Assembly: GCA_033344895.1 (NCBI GenBank)
Contig: JAWPMN010000001.1
Coordinates: 2,984,001 to 3,048,000 of the forward strand
Direction: 5' to 3'
Source of the DNA: Alphaproteobacteria bacterium
Lineage (GTDB): Bacteria > Pseudomonadota > Alphaproteobacteria > UBA8366 > Aestuariispiraceae
DNA length: 64,000 bases
Shown: positions 16,316 through 25,865 of the stretch, in pieces
Layout: each line of letters begins with the position of its first letter
How positions within the stretch are numbered: the first letter of the stretch is position 1
The notes under the pieces: generated by a model
Told to the model about the DNA's origin: nothing
The model's input: the letters and a program-made list of their open reading frames with translations, nothing else
Database searches by the model: none
Program-made: the position numbers and the translations under genes

Positions 16316-17248
16316 GACACCGAAGACCCGCCCAAGCAGGACGATGGCAATGGGCAGGGTCACAAAGGATATCAATGTCTGCAGGGTGACGATTGCCGCC
16401 ATCAGCGGGGCGTCACCGCCCATCTGGCGCGACAGGGTGAAACTGGACGCCGCGGTGGGCACGCAGGCGAAGATCATCGCGATCAGCGCCGGCAGACCCT
16501 GCATCCCAACTGCCAGGATCGCGACATACATCGCCGCCGGGAAGGCGACGAACTTGCCGGCCATCGACAGGACGACCGGCAGTGTGCTGGCCTTCATCTG
16601 CTTCAGGCGCAGGTTCGCCCCGATGCACAGCAGCACGATCGGCAGGGCGGCCCCGCCCAGAATGTCGGTCGTGTCATGCAGGACCGGCACGAGACCCGCC
16701 CCGGACAGGTTGAACGCAACACCGAGCAGGACAGAGATCAGCAGCGGATTGCGGGCCAGATCGCGCAGGATCGCGCGCACGACACTGCGTTCCTCCTTCT
16801 GGGGCAGCATGCCGACCATCAGGGTCACGACGACGATGTTCGTGATGGGAATCAGGACGGCGGTGACCAGGGCGGCCAGTGCGAGGCCCTCCGTTCCGAA
16901 AATCCGGTCCGCAACCGCCAGCGCAATGAAGGTATTATGCCGCGCGGCGCCTTGCAGGACCGAACTGGCGACCGTGCCCGGCATGCCGCACAGGCGCGCG
17001 GAGACAAGGCTGAAAACGACGGCACCGCCAAAACCGGAAAGAATGATCGCGGCGTAAGAACCGAACATGCCGCCGGAAAGCTGGAGCGTCGACGTTGTAT
17101 GGAACAGGAGGGCCGGGAATAGGATCCAATAGACGATCTTGTCGTTCAGATTCCAGAATTCGACGGAAGGGATGCCGTTCCGACGCAGCAAATTGCCAAG
17201 CACGATCAAAAGAAAGATCGGGGCAATGGTCCATATGATGTCCAGCAT
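16307..17248 (-). CDS. AEC (auxin efflux carrier) family transporter
   Basis: A 313-residue inner-membrane protein with about ten hydrophobic segments. The N-terminus (IAPIFLLIVLGNLLRRNG, then NDKIVYWILFPALLF) and the paired inverted-repeat layout are typical of bacterial AEC carriers, which export or take up carboxylates such as malate or malonate. The conserved proline-kinked LGVAFNLSGAG segment is present in the middle. It stands alone, transcribed away from galU, with a short AT-rich region holding two CTATAGAT repeats upstream. The substrate is unknown. Confidence 0.9.
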   Translation of the reverse strand: MLDIIWTIAPIFLLIVLGNLLRRNGIPSVEFWNLNDKIVYWILFPALLFHTTSTLQLSGGMFGSYAAIILSGFGGAVVFSLVSARLCGMPGTVASSVLQGAARHNTFIALAVADRIFGTEGLALAALVTAVLIPITNIVVVTLMVGMLPQKEERSVVRAILRDLARNPLLISVLLGVAFNLSGAGLVPVLHDTTDILGGAALPIVLLCIGANLRLKQMKASTLPVVLSMAGKFVAFPAAMYVAILAVGMQGLPALIAMIFACVPTAASSFTLSRQMGGDAPLMAAIVTLQTLISFVTLPIAIVLLGRVFGVSF

Positions 17249-17554
17249 GGCCGACCGCGTTTCCCGCCGATGTTGCGATATTGGTGTCGTAGGCGGAGTC
17301 AGCGGTCACGTCTACCGGTTCGGCGTCTGCTAAAAGGCAGATCCTATAGATGACGATAGTTCTATAGATAAAATTAATTCCAAATGAGAATTTTGGTGCC
17401 AGGGGTGTCCCACGAAGCGAGCGCACGTGACCTTTCGGTGACAGCGAGGGCCGGGAATGCCGGGATGCTTGCCCAGACGGGTCGGCGTGTGGCAATACGC
17501 TGCGGACCCCGGTTCCGCCGCTTCAGGCATTCCTGCCGCATTCGGGAGAAAGTC
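17249..17554. other. 306-bp intergenic region between divergent AEC carrier and galU
   Basis: This region must hold promoters for both divergent genes. Its centre (about 17330-17390) is distinctly AT-rich against the GC-rich background and contains the CTATAGAT direct repeats listed separately. The half nearer galU is open in frame from 17384, but its codon use and lack of a ribosome site make coding unlikely. I see no RNA gene here. Confidence 0.6.
17344..17369. repeat. Two direct CTATAGAT repeats (operator or promoter candidate)
   Basis: CTATAGAT occurs at 17344-17351 and again at 17362-17369, a spacing of 18 bp or nearly two helical turns. Each contains the palindrome CTATAG. They lie about 95 nt upstream of the AEC carrier start on its 5' side. 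This looks like a binding site for a dimeric regulator, though which gene it serves is unknown. Confidence 0.4.
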
Positions 17555-18424
17555 ATGCCCGCACCCGTCAGAAAGGCCGTCTTTCCGGTCGCCGGTCTCG
17601 GTACCCGTTTCCTGCCCGCCACCAAGGCGATTCCGAAGGAAATGCTGACCCTCGTCGACAAGCCGCTGATCCAGTATGCGTTCGAGGAGGCCGCCGCGGC
17701 GGGCATCGAGGAATTCATCTTCGTCACCGGGCGCGGCAAGCAGGCGATGGAAGATCACTTCGATCTGGCCTTCGAACTCAAGGCGACCCTCGAGGCGCGG
17801 GGCAAGACCGCTGAACTGGATCAAATTCTGGCGTTCCTGCCGGATCCGGGAAGCATCAAATATGTTCGCCAGACAGCGGCATTGGGGCTGGGGCATGCGA
17901 TCTGGTGCGCAAGGGACATGATCGGCGATGAACCCTTCGCCATCATTTCGCCGGACGATCTGGTTCTGTCCGAAACCCCGTGTATCAGGCAGCTGATCGA
18001 CGCCCATGCCGAAACCGGCGGGAATGTTGTCGCGGTCGAGGATGTGCCGCGCGAGCAGACGAACCGATACGGCATCCTGGACACGCCGAATGCCGCCGAC
18101 CGGCTGGCCCGGATCGACGGGCTGGTGGAAAAGCCGGATCCGAAGGACGCGCCGTCGACCCTGTCGATCATCGGCCGCTACGTCCTGGACGGGGAAGTGT
18201 TCGACCATCTGGCGCGGCATGAGAAGGGCGCCGGCGGCGAAATCCAGTTAACCGACGCCATGGCGAAGCTGATCGGGCATCAGCCGTTCCATGGCCTGCG
18301 CTTCGAAGGCGAACGATTCGACTGCGGCACCAAGACTGGTTGGCTGGCGGCGAACATCGCCTTTTCCCTGGCCCGGCCGGATCTGGCCGATGCCACCCGT
18401 GAGACCCTGGCGCGCTTCCGCTGA
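17555..18424 (+). CDS. galU: UTP-glucose-1-phosphate uridylyltransferase
   Basis: A 289-residue enzyme that makes UDP-glucose from UTP and glucose-1-phosphate. The nucleotide-binding signature GLGTRFLPATKAIPKEML is near the N-terminus. The sugar-binding segments QTAALGLGHAIWCAR, VVAVEDVP, and VEKPDPKDAPS with IIGRYVLD follow in the family order. The start is the ATG at 17555, with gggagaa as ribosome site. Upstream in-frame codons to 17384 are rejected. It is followed by ugd and a phosphohexomutase, so UDP-glucose is made and then oxidised to UDP-glucuronate for surface polysaccharide. Confidence 0.97.
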   Translation: MPAPVRKAVFPVAGLGTRFLPATKAIPKEMLTLVDKPLIQYAFEEAAAAGIEEFIFVTGRGKQAMEDHFDLAFELKATLEARGKTAELDQILAFLPDPGSIKYVRQTAALGLGHAIWCARDMIGDEPFAIISPDDLVLSETPCIRQLIDAHAETGGNVVAVEDVPREQTNRYGILDTPNAADRLARIDGLVEKPDPKDAPSTLSIIGRYVLDGEVFDHLARHEKGAGGEIQLTDAMAKLIGHQPFHGLRFEGERFDCGTKTGWLAANIAFSLARPDLADATRETLARFR

Positions 18425-18468
18425 GGCGCCGAATTCGACCTGCCCCGGCAGGGAGAGGTAGGAAGACA

Positions 18469-19788
18469 ATGATGCGTATCGCAATGATTGGGACCGGTTA
18501 CGTGGGCCTCGTTTCCGGCGCGTGTTTCGCCGATCTGGGCCATACCGTGACCTGTGTCGACATCGACCCGGAAAAGATCCGCAAGCTGGAAGCCGGGGTC
18601 ATTCCGATTTACGAACCCGGTCTGGACGAATTGGTGAAGCGCAATGTCGAGGCAGGGCGTCTGTCCTTCACGACCGAGGTTTCGGAAGCCGTGCCGGGCG
18701 CGGATGCGGCCTTCGTTGCGGTCGGTACGCCGCCGCGCCCCGAGGACGGCCATGCGGATATGCGTTATGTCCACGCGGCCGCGGAAGCGATTGCGGCCTC
18801 GATGACCGGATTTACCGTGATTGTCGACAAGTCCACGGTGCCGGTCGGCACGGCGCGCGAAGTGTCCGAAATCGTGGCCCGTATCCGCAATCCGGAGGAA
18901 TTTGAGGTTGTCTCGAACCCGGAATTCCTGCGCGAGGGCGCTGCGGTCGATGACTTCCTGGAACCGGACCGGGTCGTGGTCGGCGTCCGCAGCGAACGGG
19001 CGCGCGGAGTGATGGAAGGCGTTTACAAGCCCCTGACCGACCGCGGTGTTCCGCTTCTGGTGACCGATCCGGAATCGGCGGAACTGATCAAGTATGCCGC
19101 GAATGCCTTCTTGGCGACGAAGATCGCGTTCATCAATGAAATCGCCGATATCTGCGAACGTACCGGCGCCAATGTGCATGAGGTGTCGCGCGGTATCGGC
19201 ATGGATACGCGGATCGGTCCGAAATTCCTGATGCCGGGACCGGGCTATGGTGGGTCGTGTTTCCCGAAGGACACGTTGGAACTGGTGGCGACGGCGCGGC
19301 GCCATGGGGCGCCAAGTCGCATCGTCGAAGCGGTGGTCGAGTCCAATGACCAACGGAAACGGTCCATGGCGGAACGCGTATCCCGCGCCATGGGCGATAC
19401 GATCACCGGCAAGACGGTTGCGGTGCTGGGCCTGACCTTCAAGGCAGAGACCGACGATATGCGCGAAAGCCCGTCGATCGACATCGTCGCCGGCCTGCAG
19501 GAGCAGGGCGCGAAGGTCGTCGTGCACGATCCCAAAGGGATGGAAACAGCGAAATCCCTTCTCTCAGGGGTCGAATGGGCCGATAATGCCTATAGCGCCA
19601 TGCAAGGCGCGGACGCGGCTGTGATCGTTACCGAATGGACCGCATACCGCACATTGGACCTGGATCGGGTGATCAAGACCTTGGCCCGGCCGGTGATCGT
19701 GGACTTGCGAAATCTGTTCGATCCCGATGATATGGCGGCCAGGGGGTTCACCTATGCCAGCGTCGGTCGAGTGACCGCCGAAGGATAG
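18469..19788 (+). CDS. ugd: UDP-glucose 6-dehydrogenase
   Basis: A 439-residue NAD-dependent enzyme that oxidises UDP-glucose twice to UDP-glucuronate. The N-terminal Rossmann motif is GTGYVGLVSGACFADLGH. The substrate-lysine region is ELIKYAANAFLATKIAFINE, and the catalytic cysteine is about residue 264 in GPGYGGSCFPKDT. The C-terminal UDP-binding domain starts at about GKTVAVLGLTFKAETDDMRESPS. The gene follows galU by 44 nt with a purine-rich ribosome site. ATGs at 18469 and 18472 are both usable. Confidence 0.97.
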   Translation: MMRIAMIGTGYVGLVSGACFADLGHTVTCVDIDPEKIRKLEAGVIPIYEPGLDELVKRNVEAGRLSFTTEVSEAVPGADAAFVAVGTPPRPEDGHADMRYVHAAAEAIAASMTGFTVIVDKSTVPVGTAREVSEIVARIRNPEEFEVVSNPEFLREGAAVDDFLEPDRVVVGVRSERARGVMEGVYKPLTDRGVPLLVTDPESAELIKYAANAFLATKIAFINEIADICERTGANVHEVSRGIGMDTRIGPKFLMPGPGYGGSCFPKDTLELVATARRHGAPSRIVEAVVESNDQRKRSMAERVSRAMGDTITGKTVAVLGLTFKAETDDMRESPSIDIVAGLQEQGAKVVVHDPKGMETAKSLLSGVEWADNAYSAMQGADAAVIVTEWTAYRTLDLDRVIKTLARPVIVDLRNLFDPDDMAARGFTYASVGRVTAEG

Positions 19789-19809
19789 GTCTAGGAGGGT
19801 TGTAGGATC

Positions 19810-21210
19810 ATGTCCGTTGCGGGCCATCGTTTTGACCCGAGCATTCTGCGCGAATACGACATTCGCGGGATTGTCGGCAGCACGCTGACGGCGTCTGATG
19901 CCCTGGCACTGGGGCGTACCATGGGGACGATCGCCGTCGCCGGTAGCGGGCGTATCGCGGTTGTCGGCTATGACGGCCGGATGAGTTCCCCGATGCTGGA
20001 GGAAGAACTCTGCCGGGGGCTCGCGTCTTGCGGGCTGTATGTCCTGCGTATCGGACTGGTGCCGACGCCCTGCCTTTACTTCGCCGCCAAGATGCTGAAG
20101 GCGTCGTTGGGCATCATGGTGACAGGATCTCACAATCCGCCAGAATACAACGGATTCAAGATGGTCCTGAACGGCATGCCGTTCTACGGCAGTGAAATCC
20201 GCCGGCTGCGCGATCTGGCATCGCGCGGGGTCTGGGCCCGGGCGTCCGGCGGTACGGTGGAGACGGACTCTTTGGGGGCGTATACATCCCGACTGGCCCT
20301 TGATTACACGACCAAGAAGGGGCTGCGCGTCGGGTGGGATCCCGGCAACGGGGCGGCCTGTCCGATCGTTCTGCGTCTGGCGCACCGCCTTCCGGGTGAG
20401 CACATGCTGATCAACGAGACGGTGGACGGCACCTTTCCGGCGCACCATCCGGACCCGACGGTCGAGGCCAACCTGGCCCAGTTGAAGGACCTGGTGCTGA
20501 CGGAAAAACTGGATGTCGGCCTGGCTTTCGATGGTGACGGCGACCGGATCGGTGTGGTGGACGACAAGGGCCGCGTGATCTGGGGTGACCAGCTGCTGGC
20601 CCTGTTGGCCCGTGATGTCCTGAAGCGCATGCCGGGGTCTGCGGTTCTGGCCGATGTGAAGGCCAGTCAGGTCCTGTTCGACGAGATCGAGCGACTGGGC
20701 GGAAAGCCCGTCATGTGCCCGACGGGGCATTCGATCATCAAGACGAAGATGTACGAACACAACGCACCGCTGGCCGGGGAAATGAGCGGGCACATCTTCT
20801 TCGCCGACAAGTATTACGGCTATGACGACGCCCTTTATACGGCGGTTCGCTTTCTGGCCATGGTCGCGGAGAGCGGCAAGAAGGCCTCCACGCTGCTGGA
20901 CGAATTGCCGAAGATGGTCAACACACCCGAGATCCGGATCGATGTCGACGACAAGCGGAAGTTCGACGTGATCGAAGAGGTACAGACCCGGCTGCGCGAC
21001 AAGGGCGCGGATGTTGATGACATCGACGGGGTCCGGGTCTCCAGCACAGGGGGCTGGTGGCTGTTGCGGGCGTCCAATACGCAACCGGCGCTTGTCGCGC
21101 GCTGCGAGGCACCGGATGATCAGTCCCTCGGCTTCCTGAAGAAGGAATTGAGCGAGCAATTGTCGCTGAGCGGCGTGAAGCTTCAGAAAAACAGCCCGCT
21201 CGCCGGCTGA
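19810..21210 (+). CDS. Phosphomannomutase/phosphoglucomutase
   Basis: A 466-residue alpha-D-phosphohexomutase that interconverts hexose 6- and 1-phosphates, supplying glucose-1-phosphate for GalU or mannose-1-phosphate. The phosphoserine loop is GSHNPPEYNG with Ser107, and the magnesium loop DGDGDRIG starts at residue 241. The sugar-recognition GEMSGHIFF and the C-terminal phosphate-binding RASNTQPALVARCE are present. This set matches AlgC-type dual-specificity enzymes. The start has a cluster of gg-rich bases upstream (aggagggttgtagg). It sits in the galU-ugd-mutase-HAD operon. Confidence 0.95.
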   Translation: MSVAGHRFDPSILREYDIRGIVGSTLTASDALALGRTMGTIAVAGSGRIAVVGYDGRMSSPMLEEELCRGLASCGLYVLRIGLVPTPCLYFAAKMLKASLGIMVTGSHNPPEYNGFKMVLNGMPFYGSEIRRLRDLASRGVWARASGGTVETDSLGAYTSRLALDYTTKKGLRVGWDPGNGAACPIVLRLAHRLPGEHMLINETVDGTFPAHHPDPTVEANLAQLKDLVLTEKLDVGLAFDGDGDRIGVVDDKGRVIWGDQLLALLARDVLKRMPGSAVLADVKASQVLFDEIERLGGKPVMCPTGHSIIKTKMYEHNAPLAGEMSGHIFFADKYYGYDDALYTAVRFLAMVAESGKKASTLLDELPKMVNTPEIRIDVDDKRKFDVIEEVQTRLRDKGADVDDIDGVRVSSTGGWWLLRASNTQPALVARCEAPDDQSLGFLKKELSEQLSLSGVKLQKNSPLAG

Positions 21211-21216
21211 TCCACC

Positions 21217-21921
21217 ATGACCCTGTCAAAGCCGCGCGGCATCCTGTTCGACAAGGACGGCACGCTTCTCGACTACCACGCCACCTGGATGCCGGCGAAC
21301 CGCGCCGTGGCCCTGGAATTGGCGGAAGGCGACGAGGACCTGGCCGCGCGCCTGCTGATGGCCGGCGGATGGGACCCGGCGGTGGACCGCATCGTCTCCG
21401 GCTCACCGCTGGCCGCCGGGGATCTGGACGATATCGCGCGGCTGTGGCTGCCCAGCCTGCCGCGCCCGCGGCCGGTTGAGGCGGTGATCGAGTTTCTCGA
21501 TGAAGCCTTCCCGCGCTACATGGAGCCGACCGCGGTCTGTCCCCTGGCGGATCTGATGGATGTGCTGCGTGACATGGATCTGGCGCTGGGCGTGGCGACG
21601 GCGGACAGCCGGAACGGTTTGCAGAAATCCCTGGAACCCTTCGATGTGATGGACCGCTTCGTGTTCATGGCCGGGTTCGACAGTGGACACGGCCGCAAAC
21701 CGGGGGCGGGTATGGTGCACGGGTTTTGCGACGCCGCCGGCATTGCACCGGACACGGTCTGGGTCGTGGGCGACAACCGCCACGATATGGAAATGGCCGC
21801 CAATGCCGGAGCGACCGGGATCGGGGTGCTGACCGGCACTTCCGACCTTGCGGAGCTGACGGCCGCAGGTGCAGCCACGGTCCTGGCATCCGTCGCGGAC
21901 CTGCCCGCCCGGATCGGGTGA
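21217..21921 (+). CDS. HAD-family phosphatase (phosphoglycolate-phosphatase-like)
   Basis: A 234-residue haloacid-dehalogenase hydrolase. Motif I is ILFDKDGTLLD with nucleophile Asp12 and general acid Asp14. Motif II is the threonine in GVATADS, and motifs III-IV are the lysine in GRKPGAGM and VVGDNRHDMEMAANAG. A helical cap lies between motifs I and II, as in phosphoglycolate phosphatase or Gph-type enzymes. It follows the phosphohexomutase stop by only 6 nt, so it may dephosphorylate a sugar phosphate of the same pathway. The physiological substrate is unknown. Confidence 0.9.
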   Translation: MTLSKPRGILFDKDGTLLDYHATWMPANRAVALELAEGDEDLAARLLMAGGWDPAVDRIVSGSPLAAGDLDDIARLWLPSLPRPRPVEAVIEFLDEAFPRYMEPTAVCPLADLMDVLRDMDLALGVATADSRNGLQKSLEPFDVMDRFVFMAGFDSGHGRKPGAGMVHGFCDAAGIAPDTVWVVGDNRHDMEMAANAGATGIGVLTGTSDLAELTAAGAATVLASVADLPARIG

Positions 21922-21924
21922 TGA

Positions 21925-23340
21925 TCAGCCCGCGTCGGTTCGCGCGATGCGGCTGAATGCCCGATCTGCACTGCGGGTGTCGTAGTAGAAGCGCCAGACC
22001 ACGCCCGCCGCGCATGCCGTCAGCCCCAGTGCCGCGCCGTACCAGATGCCGACGCCCCCCAGACCCAGCTCGAAAGCCAGGTAATAGGAAGTGGGAACGC
22101 CCAGCACCCAGTATCCGATCATCGCCAGGACCATCGGGACCATGGTGTCATTCATGCCACGCAGGACCCCGCTGCCGGAAGCCTGCAGGCCGTCGACAAT
22201 CTGAAACAGGGCGGCGATGGCGAGGAACAGCGCGCCATACTCAACGATCTCCGACCGGTTCGGGTCGTCTGCGGCCAGGAACAGCCCGATCAGAAATTCC
22301 CCGGCGGTCCAGAACAGGATTGCCGCACAGATCATGGAGACGACGGTCAGGTCGAAAATCGTCCTGCCGCGCAAACGTACCGCCTGCAGATCCCTGGCAC
22401 CCGCGGCCAGGCCGATGCGGATGGTCGCGGCCTGGGACAGGCCGAAGGGCAGCATGAAGGTTATCGAAATGATCTGAGTGGCGACCTGGTGGGCGGCCAA
22501 CTGGGTAACGCCGACCCACCCCATCATGATCGCCGTTGCGGCAAACAGGCCATGCTCCAGAACGGATGTCCCGCCGGCGGGAAGGCCGATCGCCATCAAT
22601 TGCCGGAATCGCTGCCAGTCCGGCCGCCAGAACCGCGCGAACAGATTCAGCCGCGCGAAGAGCGGTGCACGGCTGACATAAATCGCGGCGACTATGAAGA
22701 TGTAGACGTCGACGATCAATGTGGCGACGCCCGCGCCTTCCAGGCCCATGACCGGTCCACCCAGCCCGCCGAACATGAAGACCCAGTTCAGCAGGGCATT
22801 CAGCGGCACCCCGGACCAGACGACCAGCATGGCAGGGATGGTCACCCCGTAGGAGGCCATGGTGAGGCGCAACGGAACATTCAGGAAGACGACGATCAGC
22901 GCCGCGCCCATCCAGTTGAGATAGCTCTGTGCCCCCGCCGCGATCTGTGGCTCCTGACCGAGCGCTATCAGCACCGGCTCCGCATGGCCGAGGATCAGGG
23001 CGAAGGGCGTGCCCATCATCAGGCCGGCCCAGAGCCCCTGCCGGGTGCTGCGACGCACGCCGCGGTCATCGCCGACCGCCACGGCCTGGGATGCGAGGGA
23101 GGATACGGCACCCAGGACACCGATCCCGAACAGCAGGAATATGAACCAGGCATTCAATGCCAGCGCCGCCGAAGCGAGCGCCTCCTCACCCAGGCGGCCG
23201 ATCATCAGGGTATCGACCGTTTCCATCGCGATGACGGCGATCATGGTCATGATCATCGGTCCGGCGAGCGACAGGGTCGCGCCGGCTTCTGCCCACCGAC
23301 CGTTGGCCGGCGTGCCCGCATGAAGTGAGTTCTGCGTCAT
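21925..23340 (-). CDS. MATE family efflux transporter
   Basis: A 471-residue inner-membrane antiporter with twelve hydrophobic segments in two six-helix bundles. The N-terminal block GPMIMTMIAVIAMETVDTLMIGRLGEEALAS and the repeat of this pattern in the second half (GLPAGGTSVLEHGLFAATAIMMGWVG) define the NorM-like MATE family, which exports cationic drugs or metabolites with Na+ or H+. The start at 23340 is chosen because the open frame upstream to 23595 overlaps the preceding gene and is non-conserved in composition. It is probably co-transcribed with the YbaN-like gene 20 nt upstream. Confidence 0.93.
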   Translation of the reverse strand: MTQNSLHAGTPANGRWAEAGATLSLAGPMIMTMIAVIAMETVDTLMIGRLGEEALASAALALNAWFIFLLFGIGVLGAVSSLASQAVAVGDDRGVRRSTRQGLWAGLMMGTPFALILGHAEPVLIALGQEPQIAAGAQSYLNWMGAALIVVFLNVPLRLTMASYGVTIPAMLVVWSGVPLNALLNWVFMFGGLGGPVMGLEGAGVATLIVDVYIFIVAAIYVSRAPLFARLNLFARFWRPDWQRFRQLMAIGLPAGGTSVLEHGLFAATAIMMGWVGVTQLAAHQVATQIISITFMLPFGLSQAATIRIGLAAGARDLQAVRLRGRTIFDLTVVSMICAAILFWTAGEFLIGLFLAADDPNRSEIVEYGALFLAIAALFQIVDGLQASGSGVLRGMNDTMVPMVLAMIGYWVLGVPTSYYLAFELGLGGVGIWYGAALGLTACAAGVVWRFYYDTRSADRAFSRIARTDAG

Positions 23341-23360
23341 GACCGGGCTTATCGCCCATT

Positions 23361-23759
23361 TCAGGAGGAAGGGGAAGCGCGCTCTTCCGCGTCTGTGGGA
23401 ACGCGACCCGGCCGTGTCGCAATCCAGATACCGACGCAAAGAAGGAAGGATCCGATCCCGACATATCCGAACGGATGCAGGTCGGTGGTCCAGAGCATGA
23501 TGGCCATGCTGAGCGTCATCATCGCGCAGGAAGCGATCTTGGCCCTTAAGGGAATGACACCGTACCGGCTCCATTGGCGCAAGGGCGGGCCCCATCGGGG
23601 ATGGGTGTAGAGCCAGTCATGGAAGCGTTGCGAGGATCGCGCAAAACACCACAGTGCGAGCAGCAGGAACGGCACCGTCGGTACCAGCGGCAGGAATGCC
23701 CCGACCAGCCCCAACCCGGTGAAGAACAGGCCGAAAATCAGAAAGACGAAACGGGGCAT
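23361..23759 (-). CDS. YbaN/DUF454 family inner-membrane protein
   Basis: A 132-residue membrane protein with three or four hydrophobic segments. The N-terminal FLIFGLFFTGLGLVGAFLPLVPTVPFLLLALWCFARSSQRF, here read as overlapping motifs, is the hallmark of DUF454. It is followed by the conserved HPRWGPPLRQW segment and a helical hairpin. The family has no settled function. The gene lies between dxs (60 nt away) and the MATE transporter (20 nt away) on the same strand and could be transcribed with either. Confidence 0.88.
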   Translation of the reverse strand: MPRFVFLIFGLFFTGLGLVGAFLPLVPTVPFLLLALWCFARSSQRFHDWLYTHPRWGPPLRQWSRYGVIPLRAKIASCAMMTLSMAIMLWTTDLHPFGYVGIGSFLLCVGIWIATRPGRVPTDAEERASPSS

Positions 23760-23819
23760 CGGCCAGCCAATCCAGGCAGAGTTGGATCCTGCAACGTCAG
23801 CCCGCCCGAATACGCGGAA

Positions 23820-25775
23820 TCAGGCTCGGGCCGGCTTCTCCGCGGTGTCGGTCCGGTCCGCGCCAAGGGCGGACAGGGCGGCCTCGACGATCCCTGCCGA
23901 ATCCAGCCCGGCTTCGGCCACCTGCGCAGCCGGCTTGTCCTGATCCAGGAAGACGTCGGGCATGTACAGCGTACGGACCTTCAGGCCCTGAAGCAGATCG
24001 TTTCGCGTCAGAACGTCCATCACCTGAGCCGAAAAGCCGCCAATGGATCCTTCTTCCACGGTTATCAGCACGTCGTGCGTTTCGGCGAGCCGGCGAATGA
24101 GCTCGGCGTCGACCGGCTTCGCAAAGCGGGCGTCGGCGACCGTCGTGGAGAATCCGCGTGCCGCAAGATCGTCGGCGGCGGAAAGCGCATCCTGCAGTCG
24201 GGTTCCCAAGGACAGGATCGCGACCGTCTTGCCTTCCCGCAGGATCCGGCCCTTGCCGATCTCGAGTGCCGTCGGGGTCTCGGGCAGTTCGATCCCCGTG
24301 CCTTCACCGCGCGGATAGCGGATGGCCGAAGGACGGTCGTCGATGCCGGCGGCCGTGGCGACCATATGCGCCAGTTCCGCCTCGTCCGACGGCGCCATGA
24401 CGACAAAGTCCGGAAGACAGCACAGATAGGCAAGGTCGAAGGCGCCGCAATGGGTCTGGCCGTCGGCACCGACATAGCCGGCCCGGTCGATCGCGAAACG
24501 CACCGGCAGTTTCTGGATGGCGACGTCGTGAACGACCTGGTCGTATCCACGCTGCAGGAAGGTCGAATAGATCGCCGCGAAGGGGCGGTATCCCTCGGAT
24601 GCCAGACCGGCGGCGAATGTTACCGCATGCTGTTCGGCAATTCCCACGTCGAAGGTGCGTTCCGGATGCGACTTCTCGAAGATGTTTACCCCGGTGCCCG
24701 ACGGCATGGCGGCGGTGATCGCGACGATCTTGTCGTCGTCCTGGGCCAGCTTTGCCAGCACCTCTCCGAAGACATTCTGATAGGCCGGCGCGTTCGGCTT
24801 TGGCTTGTGCTGGGCACCGGTGACGACGTCGAACTTCGCGACGCCGTGATACTTGTCGGCGGAGTTTTCGGCGGGTTCGTAGCCTTTGCCCTTTTGCGTC
24901 ACCACATGGATCAGCACCGGCCCGGCGTCGCGCGCCTCGCGCACATTCTTCAGAACCGGCAGCAGGTGTTCCATGTTATGGCCGTCGATCGGGCCGACGT
25001 AATAGAACCCCATTTCCTCGAACAGGGTCCCGCCGGTGACGAAGCCGCGGGCGAATTCCTCTGCCTTCTCGACGGCGCGCTCGAACTGGCGCGGGAACCG
25101 TTCGGCGATGTGTTTGCCGATCTCGCGCAGGCTCAGATAGGATTTCGACGACAGCAGCCGGGACAGATAGGCGCTCATCGCGCCGACAGGCGGGGCGATG
25201 GACATGTCGTTGTCGTTCAGGATGACGGTCAGGCGCGAATTGGTCGCGCCGGCATTGTTCATGGCTTCATAGGCCATGCCCGCGGACATCGCGCCGTCGC
25301 CGATCACGGATACGACATGGTTGTCGCCACCCTTCAGGTCGCGCGCCACCGCCATGCCGAGACCGGCAGAGATGGAGGTAGAGGAATGCGCCGCGCCGAA
25401 CGGGTCGTACTCGCTTTCCGCCCTCTTGGTGAAACCGCTGAGGCCTCCGCCCTGACGCAGCGTGTTGATGCGATCGCGCCGCCCGGTCAGGATCTTGTGC
25501 GGATAGCACTGATGCCCGACATCCCAGATCAGCCGATCATCGGGGGTATTGTAGACATAATGCAGCGCGACGGTCAGTTCGACCACACCCAGCCCTGCGC
25601 CGAGATGCCCCCCGGTCTGGGATACGGCGCGAATGGTGGCCGTGCGCAGTTCATCCGCTACCTGGCGCAGTTGGTTGACATCCAGCTTCCGCAGATCGGC
25701 CGGAACGGTGATTTGGTCGAGTAGGGGCGTGGCGTCGGTCACGGTATCGCTGCCTTGCCTTGTAGCAATTGTCAC
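23820..25775 (-). CDS. dxs: 1-deoxy-D-xylulose-5-phosphate synthase
   Basis: A 651-residue thiamine-diphosphate enzyme that condenses pyruvate and glyceraldehyde-3-phosphate in the first step of the MEP isoprenoid pathway. The N-terminal segment [20 protein letters not shown], the [15 protein letters not shown] block, the thiamine motif [20 protein letters not shown] and the transketolase middle domain ([17 protein letters not shown]) are all present at expected places. It follows ispA in the conserved alphaproteobacterial order xseB-ispA-dxs, so the first and a later step of prenyl diphosphate synthesis are co-expressed. Confidence 0.98.
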   Translation of the reverse strand: MTIATRQGSDTVTDATPLLDQITVPADLRKLDVNQLRQVADELRTATIRAVSQTGGHLGAGLGVVELTVALHYVYNTPDDRLIWDVGHQCYPHKILTGRRDRINTLRQGGGLSGFTKRAESEYDPFGAAHSSTSISAGLGMAVARDLKGGDNHVVSVIGDGAMSAGMAYEAMNNAGATNSRLTVILNDNDMSIAPPVGAMSAYLSRLLSSKSYLSLREIGKHIAERFPRQFERAVEKAEEFARGFVTGGTLFEEMGFYYVGPIDGHNMEHLLPVLKNVREARDAGPVLIHVVTQKGKGYEPAENSADKYHGVAKFDVVTGAQHKPKPNAPAYQNVFGEVLAKLAQDDDKIVAITAAMPSGTGVNIFEKSHPERTFDVGIAEQHAVTFAAGLASEGYRPFAAIYSTFLQRGYDQVVHDVAIQKLPVRFAIDRAGYVGADGQTHCGAFDLAYLCCLPDFVVMAPSDEAELAHMVATAAGIDDRPSAIRYPRGEGTGIELPETPTALEIGKGRILREGKTVAILSLGTRLQDALSAADDLAARGFSTTVADARFAKPVDAELIRRLAETHDVLITVEEGSIGGFSAQVMDVLTRNDLLQGLKVRTLYMPDVFLDQDKPAAQVAEAGLDSAGIVEAALSALGADRTDTAEKPARA

Positions 25776-25822
25776 GTTTCAGCAAACACGTAGCTCGTTA
25801 TAGGGGGCTTTTCCAGCCATTT

Positions 25823-25847
25823 CCGGCGCGGCATCACGGCGCGCCGG
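25823..25847 (-). other. GC-rich hairpin between ispA and dxs
   Basis: A perfect 8-bp inverted repeat (25823-25830 with 25840-25847) with a 9-nt loop lies in the 90-nt gap between ispA and dxs. It has no T-tract on the transcribed strand. It may be an mRNA processing or stability element rather than a terminator. Confidence 0.4.
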
Positions 25848-25865
25848 GGGCAAAACCATGGCGGT

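Noticed and set aside
17384-17554. Extended N-terminus for GalU
   Set aside because: Upstream codons are atypical and the conserved start at 17555 has a good ribosome site.
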